Notes under the pieces: generated by a model
Database searches by the model: none
What the model was told of the DNA's origin: nothing
The model's input: only the letters and a program-made list of their open reading frames with translations
DNA from: Acetobacteraceae bacterium
GTDB taxonomy: Bacteria; Pseudomonadota; Alphaproteobacteria; Acetobacterales; Acetobacteraceae
Length of the DNA stretch: 11,512 bases
Reading direction: 5' to 3'
NCBI GenBank assembly: GCA_030039695.1
Contig: JASHVB010000760.1
Coordinates: 1-11,512, forward strand
Made by a program: the position numbers and the translations under genes
Part shown: in pieces, positions 1 through 8,742 of the stretch
Position numbering within the stretch: position 1 is the first letter of the stretch
How the letters are laid out: the number at the start of each line of letters is the position of its first letter

Positions 1-346
1 GCAGTGCGTCTCGTCGACCGCTGGATGACACAGCCGCCGGACGTGGTCGCGACGCGGTGCATGGGGTTCTGCCACGCGGCGCGCGACGCGGCGAGGGGGC
101 GGGGTGCCCGCGGCTGATCCTGCCAGCGCTCGACACGGCGGACGCCACCACCAAGCGGAAGAGCGGCCATTTAGGCCTAGCTATCCTTCTGCGTGGCAAC
201 ACCCGGAGTACCCCCGCCCGCGCCGGCCTATCCCTGTTCTCTTGTCCGCAGCTTCCGCCCCAACACGCCGCAAGGCATGATGCACGCGACGACATGCTCC
301 GTCTCGCCCGGCCGGAGGCAATCTTGACCATCGGAAGGCGCGTCCC
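1..346. other. No recognisable gene (left edge)
   Basis: I see no gene that can be supported here. A plus-strand frame is open from the window edge to a TGA at about 115-117 (38 codons), which could be the tail of a truncated upstream gene, but its translation resembles no family I know. The other open frames have the arginine, alanine and proline excess typical of chance frames in GC-rich DNA. The last bases may hold the lost start of the transporter pseudogene that follows: the ATG at 294 is in a different frame from the transporter similarity, which would require one more frameshift. No tRNA or obvious terminator is visible. Confidence 0.5.
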
Positions 347-1600
347 TGGGTGGACCGCAACGTCCGGCTGCTCTTCTGATGCCAGGCTCCGATGAGCGCC
401 GTCATGTCCGGCTAGACGGTCATGGCCGCCCTGGTCGGCCATTCGCTTGCGATCGACGCGACGCTGAACACGCTGCCGATGGCGATCCAGATCACGGCGA
501 TGATGTGCGCCTCAATTCCGGCCAGCATGGTGTTCGTGCGCTTGGGCCGGAGGCCCGGGTTCTGGCTCGGCTGCGTGGGATCCTCCGCCGGCACCAGCAC
601 CTACGCGATGGGCAGCTGGCATGGCAGTTTCGCGCTCAATGCCTAGGTGCGGTGCCGGCCGGCCTTGGCTGGGGCATCGCGCAGCACCGACGCTTCGCAG
701 TGGCTGAGGTCGCAGCGCCGGACGCTCGCTCCCGCGCCATCTCGCCGGTCACCGCGGACGGCGTGCTCGCCGTCATCATCGGCCCAGAGCTGGTGAAGCG
801 CACCAACATGCTCATCCCGCCCCGGGCCTTTCTCGGCACCTATGCCTGCCTGACTGTGTTGTCAGTCATTGCCGCCATTCTGCTGCCGTTCATCCACGTG
901 CTGCCGGCGGTGCGCGTGCCGGCGCGGCGGTGCCAATTCGCTCCATCCTGGGCCGACCGAATTTCATCGTTGCCGTCGCGTGCGGCGTGGTCGGCTTCGG
1001 CATGATGAACCTGGTGATGGCCTCGACGCCGCTTGACATGATGTTCTGCGGCTTTGGCATCGGTCCCAGCGCCGACGCGTGATCCGCACCCAGTCAATCG
1101 CCATATTCCTGCCTGGCTTCGTCGCCAGCCGGCTGATCCAATGCTACGGCGTGTACCGCGTCATTTTCGCCGGCGGGTCGCTGACCCTGATGTGCGTTGC
1201 GCTGAATATCGGCCTGACGCGAGGTGATGCCGAATTCGTCGCAGCTCTGAGCCCGCTAGGCCTCGGTTCGAACTCCAGGTTCGTCGGCCGCACCACGCTG
1301 CTAGCCACCGCCCACACACCGGTCGAGCGCATGCGTGTCCAGGCGACCAGCGACTTCATCGTGTTCGGCACTGTCGCATGCACCGCGTTCACCTCCGGCG
1401 CGCTCGAAGCCGGTAGCGGCTGGACCAGCCTGAATCTGACGGTCGTGCCGGCCGTGCTCATCGCGGTTGCCCTGACCGCTCGGCATTGGGCATCGCGTGC
1501 GCGGCTGGCGTCTGCGTCTGCCTGTCATTGCGAGTTCCCCGCCGGCCTGTCGGCCGACCCGCCGGGGACGAAAAATTCTTCCGCGCGGGACATTCGGTGA
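347..1600 (+). pseudogene. Decayed MFS transporter gene
   Basis: This is the remnant of a major facilitator superfamily permease, an inner-membrane secondary transporter with an unknown substrate. Similarity starts near 350 with VDRNVRLLF, broken by TGA 377-379 and TAG 413-415. It continues with MAALVGHSLAIDATLNTLPM (from 422) and the MFS loop motif VRLGRRPGF (about 537-563), then meets a TAG at 644-646. The protein resumes in another frame with GLGWGIAQHRRFAVAEVA and SRAISPVTADGVLAVIIGPE. It then shifts near 905-930 to a third frame (ILGRPNFIVAV, FGMMNLVMASTP), stopped by TGA 1080-1082. It returns to the first frame from 1079 with IFLPGFVASRLIQCYGVYRV and a hydrophobic C-terminus to about 1515. 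The segments are in family order and together span roughly a full 12-helix protein, so this is one gene with at least three frameshifts and several nonsense codons. So many lesions make sequencing error an unlikely full explanation. The original start cannot be fixed. Confidence 0.8.
1536..1568. repeat. Inverted repeat at end of MFS remnant
   Basis: Ten-base arms at 1536-1545 and 1559-1568 pair at nine of ten positions around a 13-base loop, and the loop region includes the perfect palindrome GTCGGCCGAC (1549-1558). It lies just after the point where transporter similarity fades, where a transcription terminator would be expected. However, no T-run follows on the plus strand (the next bases are CGAAAAATTCTT), and none is placed for the minus strand. 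It may be a degraded or Rho-assisted terminator, or only a GC-rich hairpin. Confidence 0.35.
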
Positions 1601-2039
1601 GGCTAACCAGGAAATTATTCAGATATTTCGTTGATGGCGCTCAGGCCCGACACCATCCCTCGCGGGGGCTTGCGTCGTCCCGCGCGGGCCTCGCGATGAG
1701 AGAATGAGCTCTTGAGATACGCTCAGCCGGCTCGGCCCCCGCCACACCGCACCGTCATGGGGACCGGGCGGGGGCGGTCCGTTGCGCGGCGTCGAATGGC
1801 CGGTGACAGACCGGATCCCCTCGCTACGCGACGCAGCTGTGCCCTCGGTCGCCCGGTGAGGCAGCGCCGTTGCGGGAGTGGCGTTATGCGGCGATGATGA
1901 CGTTGCCCTAGGTTCATCTCGAATAAGTGAACGCCATGCGCAGGATTGCGAGCAAGCGGCCGGGTGCATCGGCGCCGTATTGCCACATACAGGACCGTCG
2001 GTACTCTCGCAGTTAGTGACGCAGGAGCCTTGAGGCAGC
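1601..2039. other. Intergenic region upstream of glgE
   Basis: This is about 440 bases without a credible gene. The overlapping open frames on both strands translate to low-complexity Arg/Pro/Ala-rich chains and lack family features. A perfect 10-base palindrome CCCGCGCGGG lies at 1679-1688. A 6-bp hairpin (GGACCG 1761-1766, CGGTCC 1775-1780) has no T-run. The operon promoter should be here. The best sigma-70-like pair I find is TTGCGG (1870-1875) and GATGAT (1893-1898) with a 17-base spacer, which is a poor match. Part of the stretch may be decayed sequence like the pseudogene to its left. Confidence 0.5.
1912..1932. promoter_or_regulatory. Possible operator upstream of glgE
   Basis: GTTCA at 1912-1916 and TGAAC at 1928-1932 form an inverted repeat separated by 11 bases. 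The half-sites are about 1.5 helical turns apart and lie about 110 bases before the glgE start. A dimeric regulator site near an operon promoter could look like this. Five-base arms also occur by chance, no second copy was seen, and no regulator gene is in the window, so this is only a candidate. Confidence 0.15.
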
Positions 2040-5000
2040 ATGGCACCGCGCATTTACCATCTGCATCCTCTCGTCGCCGGGCCACTGGCGGGATGGGATG
2101 CGATTTTCGCGCATATCGCCGCGATGCAGTTCGACCAGGTGTGTGTCGCGCCGCCGCTCGCTCCGGTGGCGGGTGGCGACATCTTCGTCACCGCCGATCA
2201 CGAGGCGCTCCATCCGGCGCTGCAGTGGGATGGCGACGCCGACAGCGGCATCGCCCGCATGGCGGAGATGGGCCATGCCCATGGCCTGCGGTTGATGCTG
2301 GACGTCACGCTCGGCCATGTCGCCGTGGATGCCAAGATTCGCAACCGGGAAACTGGCTGGTTCAGTTACGGGTTCTGTGGCGGCGCGCCGGACCCGCGCC
2401 GTTCGCCACATCGCACCGACGCCGCCTATGCGCGTTTTCACGATGCCGAGAGTGGGGAAGGCCTGTTTTCATGGTGGCGCGACCGGCTGGCCCGCCTCAT
2501 GCGCGCAGGCGTGCGGGGGTTCCGCTTTCTCGAGCCGGACCGTGTCCCCCCCGCGCTGTGGCGCCGGCTCATCGCCGCGCTGCGCGAGGGCGTGCCCGAT
2601 TGCCTGATGCTGTGCTGGACACCGGGCGCCGACCGCAATGCGATCGCGCGCATGACCGGTGCCGGTTTCGACTGCGTCTGCGCTTCCACCGCTTGGTGGG
2701 ACGGAAGCGCGCCGTGGCTGCTGGACGAGATGGAGGTGCTACGCCGCGTGGCGCCCTGCATCGGCGCGCCCGAGCCGTCCTTCGCTGAGCGGCTTGCATC
2801 GCGTCTGCCGCCCGGCACCGATATGCGCGCGGCTTATCGCCACGCGCTGCGCCTCGTCGCCGCGACCGTCAGCGGCATGTTCATGCCGATGGGCTTCGAA
2901 TACGCGACCAACCGCTCATTCGACGCCGCGCGTGCGTCGCCAGCCGACATGGAGAGAGCACGCGCAGAGGCACCGTTCGAGCTCACCGCCGACATTGTCG
3001 AAGCCAACGAACTCGTTGGGCAGGTGGCCGCGTTGCGCGTCGACGGCGGCGTGCGGGATCTGTCCTCGTTCGCCGATCCGGCGACGGCATTGCTGCGATG
3101 CGATTCGATGCATCCGCGTGATGCGGTTCGCGCCGCCCTGGTGCTGATCAACCCAGATATCGCACGGCCGGCTGTCGTGCCGCTGCCGGTGGACCCGTTG
3201 CCGCCGCAGGCCGGGGCGGCGTTCGGTGCGTCGACCGCAATCGGCGCGCCGCTTGGCGCAGCGTCCCCGTTGCAGCCCGGCGAAGTCCGTGTTCTCTCGT
3301 ACGCCCGCGCCGCCGACATCATTGACAGTTACGACGCGCCGGCCGTCACGCGCGCCGAAATGACCGAGACGCGGATCGGCATCGAGGCGATCTCGCCTGC
3401 GGTGCCGGATGGCGACTTCGCGGTGAAGGGCTTGGTCGGCCAACCCGTCACTGTGGCTGCCGACATCGTCGCCGACGGCCACTCGGTTCTCGCGGCGGCG
3501 CTGCTCTGGCGTCCCGACGACGCGTCGTCCTGGACGCGCGTGCCAATGCGATTGCTCGGCAATGACCGCTGGGAAGCGAGCTTCACCCCGCCGCGCGTCG
3601 GTCCTTACCGCTACACGATCGAAGCGTGGTGGGATGTATGGGGCACGTTCTGCCACGACCTGCACGCCAAGCACGATGCCAGCCAGGACGTGACGCTGGA
3701 AATCGAGGAAGCCGGTCTCATGCTGCGCGCCGCGGCAGAGCGCGCTGATGCGCCACATCGCGACAGGCTGCGGGCAATGGCCGATGACTTGGCGCGCGTC
3801 GATCAAGGCGCTGGGGTCGGTTTGCTGCTATCGGACGAAGCGTTGGTGGCGATGCAAGCAAGCGACACGCATGAATTCGGCGTGCGTCACGCGCCACCGC
3901 TGCGTCTGGATGCCGACCGACCTGCCGCGGCCTTTGCCAGCTGGTACGAGCTGTTCCCGCGTTCCGTTACCGACGATCCGCACCGTCATGGCACGTTCAA
4001 CGACGTGGTCGGTCGTCTGCCGGCCATCGCGGCGATGGGCTTCGACGTGCTGTATTTCCCACCGATCCATCCGATCGGCCATACCAACCGCAAGGGCCGC
4101 AACAACGCTCTGCGCGCCGAGCCGGGTGATGTCGGCAGCCCTTATGCGATCGGCAGTGAAGAAGGCGGGCACGACGCGATCCATCCGCAGCTCGGTACGC
4201 TGGAGGACTTTCGCCGCTTGCTCGCTGCGGCGAAGGACAACGGGCTGGAGATCGCGGTGGACTTCGCGATCCAGTGCTCACCCGATCATCCGTGGCTGAA
4301 GCAGCATCCGGACTGGTTCCTGTGGCGACCGGACGGTTCGCTGCGTTATGCGGAGAACCCGCCCAAGAAATACGAGGACATCGTCAACCCCGATTTTTAC
4401 ACGGAAGCGTCGCTCCCAGCACTGTGGTATGCACTGCGCGACGTGGTGCAGTTCTGGATCGATCAGGGCGTGCGCATCTTCCGGGTCGACAATCCGCACA
4501 CCAAGCCGTTCCCGTTCTGGCGCTGGATGATCGGCGACATCCGCAGCCGCCATCCCGACGTGATTTTCCTCGCCGAGGCGTTCACCCGACCCAAGGTGAT
4601 GTACCGGTTGGCGAAGGAGGGCTTCACCCAGTCCTATACTTACTTTACCTGGCGCAACACCAAGGCGGAGCTGACCGAGTACCTGACCGAACTGAACCGA
4701 CCGCCGGTGCACGACTTCTTTCGGCCGAACTTCTTCGTCAACACGCCGGACATCAACCCGCCGTTTCTGCAGACGTCCGGTCGCTCCGGCTTCCTGATCC
4801 GCGCCGCGCTGGCCACGACGCTATCGGGGCTATGGGGAATGTATTCCGGCTTCGAGATATGCGAATCGGCCCCGTTACCCGGACGGGAGGAGTATCTCGA
4901 TGCCGAGAAATACGAAATTCGCGTGCGCGATTACAACGCGCCGGGCAACATCGTCGCAGAGATCACCGCATTGAACCGCATCCGCCGCCGGCATGCCGCG

Positions 5001-5312
5001 CTGCAAACCCATCTCGGCGTGACATTCTACAACGTGGCCAATCCGCAGGTGCTGCTGTACGGCAAGCGCGTCCCCAACGGGCGTGAAATGGTGCTGATCG
5101 CCGTCAGCCTCGATCCGCACGGCGCTCAGGAGGCCGACATTGAGCTGCCGCTGTGGGAATTCGGCCTGCCCGACTGGGCCACGTTCGATGCCACCGACCT
5201 GATGCGCGGCAACCGGTTCAACTGGCAGGGGAAGAGCCAACATATAAGGCTGGACCCGGCGGACTTGCCTTTCGCGATCTGGCAACTTTCGGTGCCTGGA
5301 GGAGTGTCGTGA
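2040..5312 (+). CDS. glgE: Maltosyltransferase GlgE, long form
   Basis: Alpha-1,4-glucan:maltose-1-phosphate maltosyltransferase (GH13_3), a cytosolic enzyme that adds maltosyl units from maltose 1-phosphate to the non-reducing end of linear alpha-glucan. The protein has 1090 residues, against about 650-700 for actinobacterial GlgE. Residues 1 to about 425 are an extra, degenerate amylase-like domain (see findings). About 441-555 is the Ig-like GlgE N-domain, about 630-980 the catalytic barrel and the rest the C-terminal beta domain. The nucleophile is D817 (FRVDNPH), the acid/base E846 (FLAEAF) and the third acid D904 (NTPDINP). Residues matching the maltose 1-phosphate site of Streptomyces GlgE are present with matching spacing: K685, Q745, N773, Y778, N818, K957 and Y958. 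The ATG at 2040 follows TGAGG (2031-2035), with AGGAG further up at 2023-2027. It is first in the operon. Its TGA lies inside a GTGA with a good Shine-Dalgarno just before. Confidence 0.95.
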   Translation: MAPRIYHLHPLVAGPLAGWDAIFAHIAAMQFDQVCVAPPLAPVAGGDIFVTADHEALHPALQWDGDADSGIARMAEMGHAHGLRLMLDVTLGHVAVDAKIRNRETGWFSYGFCGGAPDPRRSPHRTDAAYARFHDAESGEGLFSWWRDRLARLMRAGVRGFRFLEPDRVPPALWRRLIAALREGVPDCLMLCWTPGADRNAIARMTGAGFDCVCASTAWWDGSAPWLLDEMEVLRRVAPCIGAPEPSFAERLASRLPPGTDMRAAYRHALRLVAATVSGMFMPMGFEYATNRSFDAARASPADMERARAEAPFELTADIVEANELVGQVAALRVDGGVRDLSSFADPATALLRCDSMHPRDAVRAALVLINPDIARPAVVPLPVDPLPPQAGAAFGASTAIGAPLGAASPLQPGEVRVLSYARAADIIDSYDAPAVTRAEMTETRIGIEAISPAVPDGDFAVKGLVGQPVTVAADIVADGHSVLAAALLWRPDDASSWTRVPMRLLGNDRWEASFTPPRVGPYRYTIEAWWDVWGTFCHDLHAKHDASQDVTLEIEEAGLMLRAAAERADAPHRDRLRAMADDLARVDQGAGVGLLLSDEALVAMQASDTHEFGVRHAPPLRLDADRPAAAFASWYELFPRSVTDDPHRHGTFNDVVGRLPAIAAMGFDVLYFPPIHPIGHTNRKGRNNALRAEPGDVGSPYAIGSEEGGHDAIHPQLGTLEDFRRLLAAAKDNGLEIAVDFAIQCSPDHPWLKQHPDWFLWRPDGSLRYAENPPKKYEDIVNPDFYTEASLPALWYALRDVVQFWIDQGVRIFRVDNPHTKPFPFWRWMIGDIRSRHPDVIFLAEAFTRPKVMYRLAKEGFTQSYTYFTWRNTKAELTEYLTELNRPPVHDFFRPNFFVNTPDINPPFLQTSGRSGFLIRAALATTLSGLWGMYSGFEICESAPLPGREEYLDAEKYEIRVRDYNAPGNIVAEITALNRIRRRHAALQTHLGVTFYNVANPQVLLYGKRVPNGREMVLIAVSLDPHGAQEADIELPLWEFGLPDWATFDATDLMRGNRFNWQGKSQHIRLDPADLPFAIWQLSVPGGVS
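5298..5304 (+). promoter_or_regulatory. Stranded Shine-Dalgarno at glgE end
   Basis: GGAGGAG lies at the end of glgE, with its GGAGG core six bases before a GTG at 5309-5311. That GTG overlaps the glgE stop as GTGA. The treS-glgB junction has nearly the same arrangement (GGAGG 8727-8731, then GTGA 8739-8742). Here, however, the next recognised protein starts only at 5452. The site either serves the small bridging frame 5309-5455 or is left from a former treS start. Confidence 0.5.
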
Positions 5313-5455
5313 TATTGTGCCGCCACGCGGAGTGCGACAGTTCTCGCCGCAAGGCGTGCAGCGACGAGGCAACTTCCCGCGTGGGGTTGCCTCGTCGCCG
5401 CATTCCTCGCGACGACAGAGCGGGCAACGACGCTGGTGCCGAGGTCTGCTCATGA
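5309..5455 (+). CDS. Possible small bridging ORF, 48 aa
   Basis: This frame starts at GTG 5309, overlaps the glgE stop by GTGA, and ends at TGA 5453-5455, overlapping the treS ATG as ATGA. It has a strong Shine-Dalgarno (GGAGGAG 5298-5304). The predicted 48-residue product is basic, with cysteines at 4, 9, 17 and 47 and several arginine runs. It has no signal peptide, no membrane segment and no resemblance to a family I know. Most of it is the translation of a palindromic element (5343-5416), which argues against a conserved protein. It may act as a coupling frame that carries ribosomes from glgE to treS, or it may be a chance frame, since all three forward frames are open through this gap. 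Being translated is more plausible than being a functional protein. Confidence 0.22.
   Translation: MILCRHAECDSSRRKACSDEATSRVGLPRRRIPRDDRAGNDAGAEVCS
5343..5416. repeat. Long palindromic element, glgE-treS gap
   Basis: The core is a perfect 13-bp stem: GCGACGAGGCAAC at 5361-5373 pairs with 5386-5398. Inside it, CCC 5376-5378 pairs with GGG 5383-5385 around a GCGT loop. Outside it, 5343-5360 and 5399-5416 pair imperfectly (12 of 18 Watson-Crick, plus a G-T pair). The whole forms one hairpin of about 74 bases. No T-run follows, so it is not an intrinsic terminator, and treS depends on read-through. Size, symmetry and intergenic position suggest a dispersed palindromic (REP- or MITE-like) element. 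No second copy is present in this window. In the mRNA it could stall exonucleases and set relative glgE and treS levels. Confidence 0.65.
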
Positions 5456-8400
5456 ACATCGTTCTCGCGCGCCCGCGCCCCGCTCCGGCGCAGATCACCG
5501 AAGACCCACTGTGGTACAAGGACGCGATCATCTATCAACTGCATGTCAAGTCCTTCTTTGACTCCAATAACGACGGCTTCGGAGACTTCCCTGGGCTTCT
5601 CTCCAAGCTCGACTACATCGCGGAACTCGGTGTCAGTGCGATCTGGTTGCTGCCCTTCTACCCCTCGCCGTTGCTCGATGACGGCTACGACATCGCCGAC
5701 TATCGCGGCGTCCATCCCGACTACGGCACGCTGGCCGACGTCCGCCGCTTCATCCACGAAGCGCACAAGCGCGGTATCCGCGTCATCACCGAGCTTGTCG
5801 TCAACCACACCTCCATTCAGCACCCCTGGTTCCAGCGTGCCCGCCACGCCAAACCCGGTTCGGTGTACCGCGACTTCTACGTCTGGTCCGACACCGACCA
5901 GAAGTATGCAGGCACACGTATCATCTTCGTCGACACCGAGCGTTCCAACTGGGCCTGGGATCCGGTTGCCAACGCCTATTACTGGCACCGCTTCTATTCG
6001 CACCAGCCCGACCTGAACTTCGACAACCCGCGCGTGCTGAAAGAAGTGCTGGCGGTACTGCGTTTCTGGGCCGATCTCGGCGTGGACGGGCTGCGCCTCG
6101 ACGCGGTGCCGTATCTGGCGGAACGCGAAGGCACCAACAACGAAAACCTGCCGGAAACGCACTCAGTCCTGAAGCAGATCCGCGCCGAGATCGACGCCCG
6201 CTATCCCGACCGCATGTTGCTCGCTGAGGCCAACCAGTGGCCCGAGGATACCAAGGAATATTTCGGCGACGGTGACGGCGACGAATGCCACATGGCATTC
6301 CACTTCCCGTTGATGCCGCGGATGTACATGGCCATCGCACGCGAGGACCGTTTCCCGATCACCGACATCATGCGCCAGACGCCGGACATTCCGTCCAAGG
6401 CGCAATGGGCTATCTTTCTGCGCAACCATGACGAACTCACCCTGGAAATGGTCACTGCGTCGGAACGCGATTTCTTGTGGGAGACCTACGCCGCCGACCG
6501 CCGTGCCCGTTTGAACCTCGGCATCCGCCGCCGTCTCGCACCGCTGCTGGAGCACGACCGCCGGCGCATCGAGTTGATGAACTATCTGTTGCTGTCGATG
6601 CCCGGAACGCCCGTAATCTATTATGGCGACGAGCTCGGCATGGGCGACAATGTCTACCTCGGCGACCGCAACGGCGTGCGCACCCCGATGCAATGGTCGC
6701 CTGATCGCAACGGCGGCTTCTCTCGCGCAGATTTCAAGCGCCTGGTGTCGCCACCGATCATGGACCCGCTGTACGGCTACGAAGCGGTGAATGTCGAGGC
6801 GCAGGCCGGCGACCCGCATTCGCTGCTGATGTGGATGCGGCGCACAATCGCGATCCGACGTCAGTACCAGGCCTTCGGCCGCGGCACGTTTCGCCTGCTC
6901 TATCCGAAGAACCGCAAGATCCTCGCTTATCTGCGCGAGCATGACGGTATCAGCATTCTCTGCGTCGCCAACCTGGCGCGTACGCCGCAGGCGGTGGAAC
7001 TCGACCTGTCCGAATTTCAGAACCGCGTCCCGATCGAGTTGGATGGCGGTTCGGTGTTTCCACCGGTGGGCAAGCTCTCCTATCTGCTGACGCTCTCCCC
7101 TTTCGGTTTCTATTGGTTCAATCTCGCCGAAGAGACGGCGTGGCCCTCGCTCCACACACCGGCACCAGAACCCATGCCCGAATATCAGACCGTCGTCTGG
7201 CGTAAGAATTTCGCCGAAGGCTTGCTTTCCATGCGCACCGTCCTGGAACGCGAGGTGTTGCCGCCTTATCTGGCCAAGCGTCGCTGGTTTGCGCAGAAAG
7301 ACCAGGCGCTGACTGCCGTGCGCGTCGCCCTCGCGATAAGCCAGGCACAGGGCGAAATGGCACTAGTCGAGATCGAGACCGAAACGGCGACCACCACCGC
7401 ACGCTGGCTGCTGCCCCTGGGCATCGTCTGGGAGGACGGTCCACCCAACGCCCTCGCGGCGCAACTGGCACTGGCGCGCGTGCGCCGCGGTTCACGCGTC
7501 GGCCTGCTGACCGATGCGTTCGCTTTGCCCGAGCTGGCGCGTGGTGTGATGGCCGGCTTGACGCGTGCACGCGTCGTGCACACCGAGGCCGGCGATGTGT
7601 CCTTCGAACCGACCTCGCGCATGCGCGAGATCACAGTGCCGCCGCATGTCGAACTCAACTGGCTATCGGCGGAACAATCCAACTCGTCGCTGATCGTCGG
7701 CGAAATCGCGATGTTCAAGTTGTTCCGCCGTGTTTCCAGCGGCCAGCATCCAGAAGCCGAGATGGGCCGCTATCTCACGGAGAACGGCTTCGCCAACACC
7801 CCCGCCCTGCTCGGCGAAGTCGTGCGCGTCGAAGCCAACGGCACGCGCCACGTCCTCGCGATTGCGCAAGGCTTCATCCGCAATCAGGGCGACGCGTGGG
7901 GATGGACGCTGGACCTATTGATGCGCGGCCTGTCGGATATCGCCGGCGGTGACGAAGCGGCCGCCGCGGATGCCGAAAGCCACGAGGATTACGACAGCCT
8001 CGCCACGTTGCTCGGCCGACGCTTGGGTGAGATGCACGAGGTGCTGGCGCGGCCCACCAACAATCCCGACTTCGCGCCGGAATCCGCGGACGGCGCGCGT
8101 GTCCGCGCCTGGGCAGCGCAGGCTGCAAATCAACTCGACGCGGCTTTCAAGTCGCTGAACGCGCGGCAGGATTGGCCCGAGGATGCGGCCCACGATCTTG
8201 CGGCGATCACGGCACTGCGCGAGCCGTTGCTGCGTGCGGTGCGTGACCTCGCGGCAAAGGGCCGCGGCACTCCGGTGACGCGCATCCATGGCGACCTGCA
8301 TCTAGGTCAGGTGCTGGTGGCGAATGGCGACGTGTTCATCATCGATTTCGAGGGGGAACCGGCAAAACCGCTCGAGCAGCGACGGGCCAAGAACAGTGCC

Positions 8401-8742
8401 TGGCGGGACGTGGCAGGCATGCTGCGGTCGTTCGATTATGCGGCAGCGGTGGTGGACCGCAAAAGTCGCGAGAGCCACGCCCATTTGGCGGAAGCCCGGC
8501 GCACCGCGTTCCTTGAAAGTTTCGTCGCGCGGGCAACCGAGGCATTCCTCACCGGTTATCGCACAACGGTGGGCCAGGCCGACTCGCCGGCGGATCACCC
8601 CCTGCTCCAACTGTTCCTGCTGGAGAAGGCCGCTTATGAAGTAGTTTACGAAGCAACGAACCGGCCGACCTGGATTGATGTGCCGTTACGCGGCCTCGCC
8701 CGCATTGCGAACTCGCTGCTTCAGACGGAGGCTGCCTCGTGA
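5452..8742 (+). CDS. treS: Trehalose synthase-maltokinase fusion
   Basis: A 1096-residue cytosolic bifunctional enzyme. The N-terminal TreS (GH13_16, residues about 19-560) interconverts trehalose and maltose. The C-terminal maltokinase (Mak/Pep2, about 580-1090) phosphorylates maltose with ATP to maltose 1-phosphate, the donor used by GlgE. TreS hallmarks are [17 protein letters not shown] near the start, VVNHT (H119), nucleophile D217 ([10 protein letters not shown]), acid/base E259 (LLAEANQWP) and D327 (RNHDE). Kinase hallmarks are the N-cap motif [11 protein letters not shown] (about 607-617), a likely ATP-site lysine K756 (AMFKLFRR), the catalytic loop IHGDLHLGQ with D948, and metal-binding D965 (IIDFEGEP). 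Both halves look complete and active. ATG 5452 is chosen because GAGG (5441-5444) sits seven bases upstream and homologues begin shortly before WYKDA. The frame stays open up to GTG 5317, but that would add 45 residues encoded by the palindromic element. The gene overlaps glgB by four bases. Confidence 0.95.
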   Translation: MNIVLARPRPAPAQITEDPLWYKDAIIYQLHVKSFFDSNNDGFGDFPGLLSKLDYIAELGVSAIWLLPFYPSPLLDDGYDIADYRGVHPDYGTLADVRRFIHEAHKRGIRVITELVVNHTSIQHPWFQRARHAKPGSVYRDFYVWSDTDQKYAGTRIIFVDTERSNWAWDPVANAYYWHRFYSHQPDLNFDNPRVLKEVLAVLRFWADLGVDGLRLDAVPYLAEREGTNNENLPETHSVLKQIRAEIDARYPDRMLLAEANQWPEDTKEYFGDGDGDECHMAFHFPLMPRMYMAIAREDRFPITDIMRQTPDIPSKAQWAIFLRNHDELTLEMVTASERDFLWETYAADRRARLNLGIRRRLAPLLEHDRRRIELMNYLLLSMPGTPVIYYGDELGMGDNVYLGDRNGVRTPMQWSPDRNGGFSRADFKRLVSPPIMDPLYGYEAVNVEAQAGDPHSLLMWMRRTIAIRRQYQAFGRGTFRLLYPKNRKILAYLREHDGISILCVANLARTPQAVELDLSEFQNRVPIELDGGSVFPPVGKLSYLLTLSPFGFYWFNLAEETAWPSLHTPAPEPMPEYQTVVWRKNFAEGLLSMRTVLEREVLPPYLAKRRWFAQKDQALTAVRVALAISQAQGEMALVEIETETATTTARWLLPLGIVWEDGPPNALAAQLALARVRRGSRVGLLTDAFALPELARGVMAGLTRARVVHTEAGDVSFEPTSRMREITVPPHVELNWLSAEQSNSSLIVGEIAMFKLFRRVSSGQHPEAEMGRYLTENGFANTPALLGEVVRVEANGTRHVLAIAQGFIRNQGDAWGWTLDLLMRGLSDIAGGDEAAAADAESHEDYDSLATLLGRRLGEMHEVLARPTNNPDFAPESADGARVRAWAAQAANQLDAAFKSLNARQDWPEDAAHDLAAITALREPLLRAVRDLAAKGRGTPVTRIHGDLHLGQVLVANGDVFIIDFEGEPAKPLEQRRAKNSAWRDVAGMLRSFDYAAAVVDRKSRESHAHLAEARRTAFLESFVARATEAFLTGYRTTVGQADSPADHPLLQLFLLEKAAYEVVYEATNRPTWIDVPLRGLARIANSLLQTEAAS

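Noticed and set aside
57..405. Open frames of 112 (plus) and 74 (minus) codons at the left edge
   Set aside because: Low-complexity translations without family features, overlapping each other and running into the start of the transporter remnant. No convincing ribosome binding site.
1619..2085. Minus-strand frames of 144 and 120 codons upstream of glgE
   Set aside because: The two frames overlap each other and run into the glgE start. Their Arg/Pro/Ser-rich translations resemble no protein family, so they are treated as chance frames in a promoter region.
5343..5416. The long hairpin as an intrinsic terminator of glgE
   Set aside because: No T-run follows the stem on either strand, and treS downstream is part of the same pathway, so termination here would be counterproductive.
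5317..5451. TreS starting at GTG 5317 with 45 extra N-terminal residues
   Set aside because: The extra stretch is the translation of the palindromic element, has no match to TreS N-termini, and GTG 5317 lacks a well-placed Shine-Dalgarno sequence. ATG 5452 has GAGG seven bases upstream.
6163..7155. 330-codon minus-strand frame, with a neighbour at 5218-6162
   Set aside because: Both lie mainly antisense to the TreS domain and its upstream gap, and show no recognisable motifs. The sense strand has all catalytic residues.
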